From assembly GCA_964431545.1 (NCBI GenBank), contig CAYSLC010000007.1, positions 1 through 58,535 on the forward strand: 58,535 nucleotides of DNA. The letters are read 5' to 3'. The position numbers and the translations under genes are program-made. Shown piece by piece: positions 8,535-16,559 of the stretch. The DNA comes from CAYSLC01 sp964431545. GTDB lineage: Bacteria; Desulfobacterota; Desulfobacteria; Desulfobacterales; JAABSP01. The notes beneath the pieces were generated by a model, which was not told where the DNA came from, did no database searches, and saw only the letters and a list, made by a program, of their open reading frames with translations. Numbering within the stretch: position 1 is the first letter of the stretch; every line of letters starts with the position of its first letter.

Positions 8535-9457
8535 GCCGGCGTCTCCCTTCGGGCGCGGAGGGCCGCCGGCGCATTCTCGTCGATCTCCCGTTTGAGTTGC
8601 AGCACCACCACCGAGGCGATGACCATGATCCCGCCGAGGATCTGGAGCGGCGCCATCGCTTCCCCCAAAAAGAGGTAGGCGACCACGCCCGCGGTGATCG
8701 GTTCCAGGGTGGCGGTGATGCTGGCCCGGGTGGACCGGATCAGGTTGATCCCCATGAGGTAGAGGCCGAAGGGGACGAGGGTCCCCAGGACCCCGATGTA
8801 GAGGATCCATCCCCACTGGGCCGCCGTATATCCACCGGCGAAGGCCGACAGGGGGGGTAGGAAGAGGTTCCAGGCCACGGCCGCCGAGGCCAGGGCGTAA
8901 CAGAGGACGGTCCAGGGGCCGTAGCGGCGCATTCCGTACTCGCTCAGGAGGGAGTAGGCCGCAAAGGAGATGGCCGAGACCAGCCCCGAAAGGATTCCCA
9001 GACGGTTGAGGGAGAGGGCGTCGAGGTTGTATGCCCCCACCACCAGATAGCAGCCGAGGGCGGCCAGGACCAGAGCGGTCACGGTGAGCCGGTTGATCCG
9101 CTCCCGGGCGAAGACCACCAGGTAGAGCGCGATCAGGCTGGGCCCCAGGTACTGGAGGAGGATCGCCGCCGCCACGTGGATCCGGCTGATGGTGAAGAGG
9201 TAGCTGAACTGGTTGAGGGCCACACCGGCCCACCCCAGAAGAAGGAAGTAGCCGGCGTCCCCGGCGCGGACACGGAGCCGCTCCCGGCTCCGGAAAAGGA
9301 GCCACAGAAAGAGGAGGGCGGCGGAGATCGTCAGACGCATCTGGACCACCTGGAATGCGGAAACCCCCCCGTGGAACAGAAACTTGGCCGCCGAGCCGGA
9401 GACGGCCCAGAGCACCGCCGCCAAAGTGATATAGAGGTATCCCCACTGGGGTTTCAT
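8531..9457 (-). CDS. EamA/DMT-family transporter
   Basis: Inner-membrane drug/metabolite transporter of about 308 residues with ten predicted hydrophobic helices in two EamA repeats. The second repeat contains SAISFAAYSLLSEYGMRRYG and the typical end PITAGVVAYLFLGEAMAPLQILGGIMVIASV. Cargo is unknown. I use ATG 9457 (MKPQWGYLYITL); an in-frame TTG at 9484 would add nine residues, and neither start has a strong ribosome binding site. It is translationally coupled to the following methyltransferase gene. Confidence 0.88.
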   Translation of the reverse strand: MKPQWGYLYITLAAVLWAVSGSAAKFLFHGGVSAFQVVQMRLTISAALLFLWLLFRSRERLRVRAGDAGYFLLLGWAGVALNQFSYLFTISRIHVAAAILLQYLGPSLIALYLVVFARERINRLTVTALVLAALGCYLVVGAYNLDALSLNRLGILSGLVSAISFAAYSLLSEYGMRRYGPWTVLCYALASAAVAWNLFLPPLSAFAGGYTAAQWGWILYIGVLGTLVPFGLYLMGINLIRSTRASITATLEPITAGVVAYLFLGEAMAPLQILGGIMVIASVVVLQLKREIDENAPAALRARRETPA

Positions 9458-9572
9458 GGTGGAGATCGAAAGTCGGTCAGCCAAGATTATCGTTAACTTC
9501 CCCGGTTGAATATGGTATGGGTGTCGGGCCGGTGGCGCACCGGTTCCTTACCAGCGGAAGCCTTGTTTGTAA

Positions 9573-9776
9573 AGCGGGTTTGTCCAAGGGTTCGTACCGC
9601 CCGGCCGGGGCCATCGAATCGACCGAGGGGGGATCATCTTCGATTACGACCGGTGCATCCGCTGTTACTGCTGCATCGAGGTCTGCCCGCACGGCGCCCT
9701 GGGCGCCGTGGAGACGGCCCCCGGGCGGCTTTTCCGTCGGCTGGGGGACCTCTACGGTCGAATCATGTCCCCATGA
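9573..9776 (+). pseudogene. C-terminal relic of a DUF362 / 4Fe-4S ferredoxin-type protein
   Basis: The frame is open from a TAA at 9570 to a TGA at 9774-9776 and contains no start codon. It reads IIFDYDRCIRCYCCIEVCP, that is C-x2-C-x2-C-x3-CP, followed by HGALGAVETAPGRLFRRLGDLYGRI. This cluster motif with preceding DYDRC is characteristic of the C-terminus of DUF362 proteins and of bacterial ferredoxins. The large N-terminal part of such a protein is missing, since only about 200 bp separate it from the divergent EamA gene. The stop codon lies 8 bases before rfbB, as it would in an intact operon. I read this as the surviving 3' end of a deleted gene. Confidence 0.6.
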
Positions 9777-9784
9777 GGAGAACC

Positions 9785-10849
9785 ATGGAAAGAACCATTG
9801 AGAATCTGATGGTGACCGGGGGCGCCGGATTCATCGGCGCCAACTTCATCCGGTACCTGCTGGAGGCGTCCGACTTCCGGGGGCGGGTGGTCAACGTGGA
9901 TAAGCTGACCTACGCCGGAAACCCCGACAACCTTCTGGAACTTTCGGAACGGTATCCGGGGCGGTATTGCTTTGTCCAGGCGGACATCTGCGACCCCGAC
10001 GCCATGCGGGAGGTCTTCGTCGGCCATGGCATCGATGCGGTCTGCCACTTCGCCGCCGAGTCCCATGTGGACCGGTCCATCGTGGAGCCGGGCGCCTTCA
10101 TCCAGACCAACATCGTGGGGACCTTCCAGCTTCTGGAGCTGGCCCGGGCCTTCCGGGACCGCCTGGCCGTCTTCCACCACGTGAGCACCGACGAGGTCTA
10201 CGGGTCGCTGGGGGCGGACGGTTACTTCACCGAAGAGACCCCCTACCGGCCCAGCAGCCCCTACTCCGCCTCAAAGGCGGCCTCGGACCACCTGGTGCGG
10301 GCCTATCACGCCACCTACGGCGTTCCGGCGACCCTCTCCAACTGCTCCAACAACTACGGTCCCTACCAGTTTCCGGAAAAGCTCATTCCCCTCATGATTC
10401 TGAACGCCCTGAACGGAAAACCGCTGCCCGTCTACGGTGACGGCCGGAACGTCCGGGACTGGCTCTATGTGACGGACCACTGCCGGGCGGTATGGGCGGT
10501 GATGAAGCGCGGCCGGGCGGGGGAGACCTATAACGTCGGCGGCCGGTGTGAGTGGCGGAATCTCGACGTGGTGCGGCTGATCTGTGATCTGGTGGACGAG
10601 GTCCGGCCGGCCGGCGGCCTCCCACGGCGCAGCGACCTGATCCGGTTCGTCAAGGATCGGCCCGGGCACGACCTGCGGTATGCCATCGACTGCGCCCGGT
10701 TGGAAAGGGAGCTAAAGTGGCGGCCGGAGGAGACCTTCGAGACGGGGCTGAGAAAGACCGTGCAATGGTACCTGGACCACCCGGACTGGGTGGACCGGGT
10801 GCAAAGCGGGGCCTACATGGCCTGGATCGACCGGCAGTACGGGGGATAG
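9785..10849 (+). CDS. rfbB: dTDP-glucose 4,6-dehydratase
   Basis: Cytosolic NAD-dependent short-chain dehydrogenase/reductase that converts dTDP-glucose to dTDP-4-keto-6-deoxyglucose for dTDP-rhamnose and related sugars. The protein has 354 residues. The NAD-binding motif is TGGAGFIG (11-18), and the active site shows STDEVYG (134-140, with Asp136 and Glu137) and Y160-x3-K164. The family-specific NCSNNYGPYQFPEKLIPL follows. ATG 9785 is preceded by AGGAGA at proper distance, whereas an upstream in-frame ATG at 9773 overlaps the relic stop. Other rml/rfb genes are not in the window. Confidence 0.95.
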   Translation: MERTIENLMVTGGAGFIGANFIRYLLEASDFRGRVVNVDKLTYAGNPDNLLELSERYPGRYCFVQADICDPDAMREVFVGHGIDAVCHFAAESHVDRSIVEPGAFIQTNIVGTFQLLELARAFRDRLAVFHHVSTDEVYGSLGADGYFTEETPYRPSSPYSASKAASDHLVRAYHATYGVPATLSNCSNNYGPYQFPEKLIPLMILNALNGKPLPVYGDGRNVRDWLYVTDHCRAVWAVMKRGRAGETYNVGGRCEWRNLDVVRLICDLVDEVRPAGGLPRRSDLIRFVKDRPGHDLRYAIDCARLERELKWRPEETFETGLRKTVQWYLDHPDWVDRVQSGAYMAWIDRQYGG

Positions 10850-10853
10850 GGGC

Positions 10854-11603
10854 ATGGGCGGGCAAGGAAGAGCGGGCGTGGAATCCATCATTTTTCCCCT
10901 GGACGTTCCCACCCGTGAGGAGGCCCGGGGCTTGATCCGGGAACTGTCCGGCTGCGTGGGGATGTTCAAGGTGGGGCTGGAACTCTTTCTCCATGCCGGA
11001 CCCGAGGTGGTCCGGACGGTCCTGGCGGAAGGGAAGGCCCGGGTCTTTCTGGACCTCAAGCTCCACGACATCCCGGCCACCGTGGGCAGGGCCATGGCCC
11101 GGATCGTCGATCTGGGGGTCACCTTCGCCACCGTTCACTGCGGGGAGAGTCCGGAGATGCTCCGGTTCGCGGTGGCCGGATCGGGCGGGCGGGTCGGGGT
11201 CCTCGGAGTGACGGTGCTCACCAGTGTGTCGCTGGCGGACCTGGGCGCCGCCGGGTTCCGGGAAGACCTGGTAACCGATCCCACGGCGCTGGTTCTGGAG
11301 CGGGCCCGGACGGCCCGGGAGGCGGGATGTGCCGGCATCGTCTGTTCCGGCCGGGAGGCGGCCATGGTCAAGGCGCGGTTCGGTTCGGACTTTGTGGCCG
11401 TGACCCCCGGCATCCGTCCATCCTGGGCCGGGGGAGGGGATGACCAGAGGCGGGTGGCCACGCCGGCGGAGGCGGTCCGAAACGGTGCCGACTATCTGGT
11501 GATCGGCCGGCCCATCCGGGATGCCGCCGATCCCCGGAAGGCCGCCCTCCGAATCGCGGGGGAGATCGAGGCGGCCCGGTCAGGTGCCGAAACACCGCCT
11601 TAA
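10854..11603 (+). CDS. pyrF: Orotidine 5'-phosphate decarboxylase
   Basis: Last enzyme of de novo UMP synthesis, decarboxylating OMP in the cytosol. The TIM-barrel protein has 249 residues, and the catalytic DLKLHD motif (D67-K69-H71-D72 pattern) is intact. TPGIRP and GADYLVIGRPI are the phosphate-binding loops. The first ten residues (GGQGRAG) are unusual, so the true start might be GTG 10878, which gives VESIIFPLDVP. The gene begins 4 bases after rfbB ends, so the two are probably co-transcribed. Its 3' end overlaps a small minus-strand gene by 24 bases. Confidence 0.95.
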   Translation: MGGQGRAGVESIIFPLDVPTREEARGLIRELSGCVGMFKVGLELFLHAGPEVVRTVLAEGKARVFLDLKLHDIPATVGRAMARIVDLGVTFATVHCGESPEMLRFAVAGSGGRVGVLGVTVLTSVSLADLGAAGFREDLVTDPTALVLERARTAREAGCAGIVCSGREAAMVKARFGSDFVAVTPGIRPSWAGGGDDQRRVATPAEAVRNGADYLVIGRPIRDAADPRKAALRIAGEIEAARSGAETPP

Positions 11604-11675
11604 CAGGATCATCCCGTAGAGGAGGACCCCCACGAGTAAGACGAAGAGGAGCTGATCCGGTGAGAACCGCTTCAC
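11580..11675 (-). CDS. 31-residue single-span membrane peptide
   Basis: This short frame starts at GTG 11675, and its GTGA overlaps the tsaE stop by four bases, the arrangement seen elsewhere in this window for coupled genes. It encodes MKRFSPDQLLFVLLVGVLLY followed by GMILLRRCFGT: one hydrophobic span with basic residues at both ends. It runs 24 bases into the convergent 3' end of pyrF. No family recognised. The regular overlap and membrane-like composition favour a real gene, but the short length leaves doubt. Confidence 0.45.
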   Translation of the reverse strand: MKRFSPDQLLFVLLVGVLLYGMILLRRCFGT

Positions 11676-12175
11676 TCGGGCCGGACCCCTTCCAGGATCT
11701 CCTCCGCCGCGCGGCCGTGGGCCGTGAACCGGATCCGCCGGGAGGTGTCTGGGAGCGCCGGATCGGATTCGAAGCGGACCGCCAGACGGGCCGCCGGAAG
11801 GTCTTGCCCCAGGCGCTCCGCCCATTCCACCGCCACCACCCCGGAACCCCCCAGGATCTCCCACAGTCCGATCTCCTCCATCTCCTCCGGTCCGCCGAGC
11901 CGGTAGAGGTCCACATGGTAGAGGCGGTGGCGGCCGGGGTATTCGTGGATCAGGGTGTAGGTGGGGCTGGTGACGTACTGGTCCTCCCCCACCCCTAAGC
12001 CACGGGCCAGACCCTGGGCGAACACGGTCTTGCCGGACCCCAGATCTCCGAGAAGGGCGATGAGGGTCCCGGCCGAAGCGAGGCGTCCCACCTTTTCGGC
12101 GAGTCTCCGGGTCTCGCCGGGAGCGGCGGTGATGGTCTCCCACACTCCTTTTTTCAACCCCTCGGAAGGCGCCAT
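11672..12175 (-). CDS. tsaE: tRNA threonylcarbamoyladenosine biosynthesis ATPase TsaE
   Basis: P-loop ATPase that acts with TsaB and TsaD in making t6A37 on ANN-decoding tRNAs. The 167-residue length fits. Walker A is GDLGSGKT (43-50). VTSPTYTLIHEYPG, YHVDLYRL and VVAVEWAERLG are strong family markers. Its ATG shares one base with the TGA of the upstream nnrDE gene (TGATG), indicating coupling. This nnrDE-tsaE order is common in proteobacteria. Confidence 0.95.
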   Translation of the reverse strand: MAPSEGLKKGVWETITAAPGETRRLAEKVGRLASAGTLIALLGDLGSGKTVFAQGLARGLGVGEDQYVTSPTYTLIHEYPGRHRLYHVDLYRLGGPEEMEEIGLWEILGGSGVVAVEWAERLGQDLPAARLAVRFESDPALPDTSRRIRFTAHGRAAEEILEGVRPE

Positions 12176-13785
12176 CAGGGAAATGAACGGCCCCCGGGCA
12201 CCGGCCGTTCGAAGCCGAAGGGCTCCGGCCGGGGAGGGCGGGAAAGGGCTGCCGCGGCTTTGGGCAGGGCCGCCATCACCTCGGTGGCCAGGTATCCGGC
12301 CGGCCCCACGGAGCGGGCAAGCTCATCGGCGGCCGCGCCGTGGAGGTAGACCCCCAGGCGCGCGGCGACCCCCGGGTCATACCCTTGGGTTACCAGGCCG
12401 GCGATGATCCCGGTGAGGACGTCCCCCATGCCTCCGGAGGCCATGCCGGGGTTGCCGGTGGGATTGACGTGGACCGTTCCGTCGGGGTGGGCTACTATGG
12501 TACCGGCGCCTTTGAGCACCAGATGGACCTGGTAGGTCTCCGCGAATTGCCGGGCGTGGCCGATGCGGTCGCTCTGAACCTCGGCGGGGGTCGACCCCGT
12601 GAGCCGGGCCATCTCCCCGGGATGGGGGGTGAGGATCGGCGGGGTCTTGAGATTTTTGAGGATCCGGGGGTGGACCGCGAGGCAGTTGAGGCCGTCTGCA
12701 TCCACCACGGCGGGAACCGGAGAGGCCTCCAGGAGCCGGAGCACCAGACGGACCGTATCCTCCGCCGTTCCCAGCCCGGGCCCTATGGCCAGGCATGTCT
12801 TGCCATCCAGGAGCGACCGCAGGGGGGGGAAGGCCGACTCCCCCAGGACCCCGCCGTCGATTTCCGGCAGTGGATGCGTCATGGTCTCCGGGGTCTGGAC
12901 CTCCATGGCGGTGTTGATCCCCTGGGGGATTCCCAGGGTGGCCAGTCCGGCGCCGGCCCGCAGGGCCGCGGCTGCGGCCATGGCTGCGGCGCCCGTCTTT
13001 CCCGGCGACCCGGCCACCACCAGGAGGTGTCCGGTGGTGCCTTTGTGGGCGTCGGGGGGCCGGGACCGGAGCAGGGGCCGGAGCGTTGCGGGGGTGATCA
13101 GGTGCTGCCTGGGCGCCACCCCATCGGCGACGGCGGGGGGGATTCCGATGTCCACGACAAAAAGATCCCCCGTGAGTTCCGGCCCGGGAGGGACCCGATG
13201 GCCGACCTTGGGAAAGGCGAAGGTGGCGGTGGCCGATGCCCGGACGCAGACGCCGCAGGGCTGCCCCGTATCCGCGTGGAGCCCGGAGGGGATATCCACC
13301 GAAAAGATCGGCCTTCCGGCCTCGTTGAGCCGTTCGATGGCCGTCCGGTAATGGCCTCGGACCTCCGCGTTGAGCCCGGTTCCGAAGATGGCATCCACCC
13401 AGAGATCCTGGGCTCTGATAAAGGTTTCGGCGCCCTCGATGGCCGCCTTGTCGGGCATCTCCCACACCGGGACGCCCAAGGCGTCCAGGAGTTTGAGGTT
13501 CTCCCCGGCGTCCCCCCCGGCCCGCCCCTTTTCGGAGAGGAGGAAGACCGTGACGTCGGCCCCCTCCTGGAAGAGGTATCTGGCCATGACGAATCCGTCC
13601 CCGCCGTTGTTCCCCCGGCCGGCCAGAACCCCCACCCGTCGGTTCGGCGCTTCCGGGAATCGTTGGAGGAAGACCCGGGTCGCCCCCCGGGCCGCGTTCT
13701 CCATGAGGACCCGTCCCGGTACGCCGATCGATTCGATGGTCCGTCCGTCCATAAGCTGCATTTCCTTGGCGGTGACCAGGTACAT
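12175..13785 (-). CDS. nnrD: Bifunctional NAD(P)H-hydrate epimerase / ADP-dependent dehydratase
   Basis: Repairs hydrated NAD(P)H: the N-terminal YjeF_N domain (about residues 1-215) epimerises R-NAD(P)HX, and the C-terminal kinase-like domain (about 225-510) dehydrates S-NAD(P)HX using ADP. Visible motifs are GRGNNGGDGFVMAR and VDAIFGTGL in the first domain, then PHPGEMARL, HLVLKGAGTIV and the NPGMASGGMGDVLTGIIAGL signature in the second. The protein has 536 residues. The last 25 residues are Pro/Arg-rich and not part of the conserved fold. It lies 13 bases after ybeY. Confidence 0.95.
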   Translation of the reverse strand: MYLVTAKEMQLMDGRTIESIGVPGRVLMENAARGATRVFLQRFPEAPNRRVGVLAGRGNNGGDGFVMARYLFQEGADVTVFLLSEKGRAGGDAGENLKLLDALGVPVWEMPDKAAIEGAETFIRAQDLWVDAIFGTGLNAEVRGHYRTAIERLNEAGRPIFSVDIPSGLHADTGQPCGVCVRASATATFAFPKVGHRVPPGPELTGDLFVVDIGIPPAVADGVAPRQHLITPATLRPLLRSRPPDAHKGTTGHLLVVAGSPGKTGAAAMAAAAALRAGAGLATLGIPQGINTAMEVQTPETMTHPLPEIDGGVLGESAFPPLRSLLDGKTCLAIGPGLGTAEDTVRLVLRLLEASPVPAVVDADGLNCLAVHPRILKNLKTPPILTPHPGEMARLTGSTPAEVQSDRIGHARQFAETYQVHLVLKGAGTIVAHPDGTVHVNPTGNPGMASGGMGDVLTGIIAGLVTQGYDPGVAARLGVYLHGAAADELARSVGPAGYLATEVMAALPKAAAALSRPPRPEPFGFERPVPGGRSFP

Positions 13786-13798
13786 GGGGCCTCCTTTC

Positions 13799-14266
13799 CT
13801 ATCCGTCGAAGGTGAATGTCTGTTCGTCGGCGGTATCGAGCAGGTCCAGGAGTGCCGATGTCCTCTCCGCCATCCGGAGGGCTTCCGTGCCCCCGTTCTC
13901 GTGCTCGTAGCCGAAGAGGTGCAGGATCCCGTGCACCAGCAGCTGGACCATGCGCTCTTCCGGGGAGATCCCCGCCTCCGAGGCCTCCCGGGCGGCGGTC
14001 TCGGCCGAGATCACCACGTCGCCCAGGAGAAAACTCGAAATCTCGGGAAAATCAGGGGACCGCATGGGAAAGGCCATGACGTTGGTGGGGCCGGCGCGGC
14101 CCAGGTACCGGCCGTTGAGTTCGGCGATGCCGGGGTCGTCGACGATGAGCAGGGAGAGTTCGCCCTCAGGAGACCCCAAGGCGTTTAAGACCGCCCGTGC
14201 TTTGTTCCGCAGGTTTTCCACCGGAATCTCGAACCGGTTTTGCTGGTTGTTGATCAGGACGGCCAT
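13799..14266 (-). CDS. ybeY: Endoribonuclease YbeY, 16S rRNA maturation factor
   Basis: Single-strand-specific metallo-endoribonuclease involved in 16S rRNA 3'-end maturation and ribosome quality control. The protein has 155 residues with the zinc-binding motif H112-x3-H116-x5-H122 in HGILHLFGYEH. The start MAVLINNQQ matches the family and is preceded by AAAGGAGAAGA, a strong ribosome binding site. This places its first 101 bases inside the 3' end of the upstream pgpH-like gene in a different frame, an unusually long overlap. Confidence 0.93.
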   Translation of the reverse strand: MAVLINNQQNRFEIPVENLRNKARAVLNALGSPEGELSLLIVDDPGIAELNGRYLGRAGPTNVMAFPMRSPDFPEISSFLLGDVVISAETAAREASEAGISPEERMVQLLVHGILHLFGYEHENGGTEALRMAERTSALLDLLDTADEQTFTFDG

Positions 14267-16559
14267 TCTTCTCCTTTGCGGCGGCGGCCCCCTCCGAGTA
14301 TTCGATCCGGTGGTGGTGGATGCCGTTTAAGATTTTGTTGAAGCTTTTGGCGATCTTGTGAAGGTCCTTGAGGGTCAGTTCGCAGTTGTCGAGCTGCCCG
14401 TCGGAAAAGATGCCGTTGATCAGACGCTGGACATTCCCCTGGATCCGGGATGGCGTCGGGTTTTCCAGGGTCCGGGAGGCCGCCTCCACCACATCGGCCA
14501 GCATCACCAGGCCCGCCTCCCGGGTCTGGGGCTTCGGGCCCGGATACCGGAAGTTTTCGATATTGACCGCGTCCTCTCCTTTGAGCTTTTTGGCTTTTTC
14601 GTAGAAGAACTTGATGAGGCTGGTGCCGTGGTGCTGTCGGATGGTATCCATGATCTCCTGGCCGAGCCGGTGTCTTTTGGCGGTCTCCACGCCGTCCTTG
14701 ACGTGGGAGATCAGAATCAGGCTCGACATGGAGGGGGCCAGCCGGTCATGGCGGTTCTTGCCGTCGGTCTGGTTCTCAATGAAATAGAGGGGCTTTTTGA
14801 TCTTGCCGATGTCGTGGTAATATCCGCAGACCTTGGCAAGTGCCGGGTTGGCGCCGATCTCGGAGGCCGCCGCCTCCACCATCGATCCCACCACCACCGA
14901 ATGGTGGTAGGTGCCCGGCGCTTCGAGCATCAGTCTGCGCAGGATGGGCCGCTCCAGGTTGGCCAGTTCCAGGAGGGTGATGTCGGTGGTATAGGCGAAG
15001 CCCATCTCCAGAAGGGGCACGATCCCCGCCGTCAGGATCCCGGTGGTCACCCCGCCGATAAAGGCGAAGGCCCAGTCCCAGAAGAGCTTCATCCCGGCAA
15101 AGTCGACCATGTAGGCGTCCACCGCCGTGGCCAGGACCACGTTGATGACCCCCAGCTTGGCGCCGGCCTGGATAAAGACCTTCCGCTCCTTGCAGTCCTG
15201 CATCCAGTAGGCCCCCATGGTGGAACTCAACAGGAAATAGATGAACATCTCGAACCGGTTCTGGAAGAGGACGGCCACGCAGATGGAGAGAACCAGGGCG
15301 AAGGGCAACGCGATCCGGAGCCCCCTGAAGAGGCAGACCGTCATGGCTCCCGCGGCCACCGGGATGCCGAAGGCCATCGATTCCGGGGCGATGGTGAAGA
15401 CCCGGTTCTGGTGGAGGGCCTCGAAAAGGACCAGGGAGATCTTGGGAATGATGAAAAAGGCGATCAGGATGGTGGAGAGGAAGAGGAGGTCCTTGTTGGA
15501 CCGGTCGAGAGGACGGTTCGGACGGTGGATGTGGAGGTAGTACGTGATCATCAACAGGCAGAGGATCATCACCACCGCGCCCAGGCTCCTCTCGAAGAGG
15601 TTCTCCACGTTTTTCTGGGCGTTTAGGATCCGGAGCTTTTCGAGCTTCTCCTCGGTGACCCGTTCCCCCTCCCGGAGCAGCATCTCCCCCGCCTTGATCT
15701 TGTAGGGGATCGGCTCCACCGCCGCCGCGGCCTCTGTTTTCCGTTGTTCCGTCTCGCTTCGGTTGAGGGTGACATTGGGCTGGACCAGGCGACTGGAAAG
15801 GTGGACGACCACCGGAACCAGGGACGGAGGAACCTCTTCGATCAAGGGCTGGGCGATGATCCGGACCATCTCCTTGTACTGCTCCGGGCCGTAAAACCTT
15901 TTCAGGTTTCGCACCTCCCGGTCGGTTCCGCTTCCCAGCCCCCGCAGCATGATCCCTCTGTCGCTGTCCGCCAGAAGGACCTCCTTATTGGCCACGACCC
16001 CCGTATCCAGGATCCGGGACACCACCTGGGCGACCACGTCGGCGACCTCTCCCGGAAATCCGTTCGCCTCCAGAAGGCGGAAGGAATCCCGGTCGATTTC
16101 GATGCCCAGCTGTTCCTCGAAGAATTGTTTTCTCGCCTGCCGGAGTTCCCGTTCCTTCTCGGCGGCCGCCGGGGATGGGGGAGTGGCGGGAAGCGACGCC
16201 GGCGCCGGCGGTCGCCGTCGCATCCGGGTCGTTTTCGCCAGGGCCTCGAAGGTGGCGGAGACCTGTTCCTTGATCTGGCCGGCCAGGGCCTCGTTGTGGT
16301 CGTAAACCGTCAGGACTTGCTCCGTGGCCCGGCGACGGATCGCCTCGGTGGCCGCCTTGTCCTCCACGAAAAAGTCCCGGGGGGCCTTGATGTCGGCGTC
16401 GGCGATATCCCCCACCTGGTAGACGGGCCGCGTCATCAGCAGGTTCGGGTAGAGGATGATGGTGAAGACGGCCATGACGAGGGCCAATATCACCCAGCGA
16501 ACCCCGTGGCTGTTTCCAAAAAAGTCGAGGATCGACTCTTTCTGCTTTTCTTTAATCAC
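14166..16559 (-). CDS. 7TM-HD phosphohydrolase (PgpH/YqfF family)
   Basis: Large inner-membrane protein of 797 residues. There is an N-terminal membrane span (around VRWVILALVMAVFTIILYP), then an extracytoplasmic 7TMR-HDED region, then about seven spans in the middle. The C-terminal cytosolic HD domain has the HDIGKIKKP motif and DRLAPSMSSLILISHVKDGVE. Firmicute PgpH members hydrolyse c-di-AMP; the substrate here is unproven. The start is GTG 16559, eight bases inside the phoH 3' end. The last 33 residues, rich in Pro, Gly and Lys, overlap ybeY and may reflect loss of an earlier stop. Confidence 0.88.
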   Translation of the reverse strand: MIKEKQKESILDFFGNSHGVRWVILALVMAVFTIILYPNLLMTRPVYQVGDIADADIKAPRDFFVEDKAATEAIRRRATEQVLTVYDHNEALAGQIKEQVSATFEALAKTTRMRRRPPAPASLPATPPSPAAAEKERELRQARKQFFEEQLGIEIDRDSFRLLEANGFPGEVADVVAQVVSRILDTGVVANKEVLLADSDRGIMLRGLGSGTDREVRNLKRFYGPEQYKEMVRIIAQPLIEEVPPSLVPVVVHLSSRLVQPNVTLNRSETEQRKTEAAAAVEPIPYKIKAGEMLLREGERVTEEKLEKLRILNAQKNVENLFERSLGAVVMILCLLMITYYLHIHRPNRPLDRSNKDLLFLSTILIAFFIIPKISLVLFEALHQNRVFTIAPESMAFGIPVAAGAMTVCLFRGLRIALPFALVLSICVAVLFQNRFEMFIYFLLSSTMGAYWMQDCKERKVFIQAGAKLGVINVVLATAVDAYMVDFAGMKLFWDWAFAFIGGVTTGILTAGIVPLLEMGFAYTTDITLLELANLERPILRRLMLEAPGTYHHSVVVGSMVEAAASEIGANPALAKVCGYYHDIGKIKKPLYFIENQTDGKNRHDRLAPSMSSLILISHVKDGVETAKRHRLGQEIMDTIRQHHGTSLIKFFYEKAKKLKGEDAVNIENFRYPGPKPQTREAGLVMLADVVEAASRTLENPTPSRIQGNVQRLINGIFSDGQLDNCELTLKDLHKIAKSFNKILNGIHHHRIEYSEGAAAAKEKNGRPDQQPAKPVRDSGGKPAEQSTGGLKRLGVS

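Noticed and set aside
9506..9784. Upstream extension of the rfbB frame
   Set aside because: The conserved Rossmann start is at 9785 behind AGGAGA; the extension is Arg/Pro-rich and out of frame with the ferredoxin relic, which explains this DNA better.
14358..15626. Plus-strand frame of 422 codons over the pgpH-like gene
   Set aside because: Antisense shadow with low-complexity composition and no ribosome binding site.
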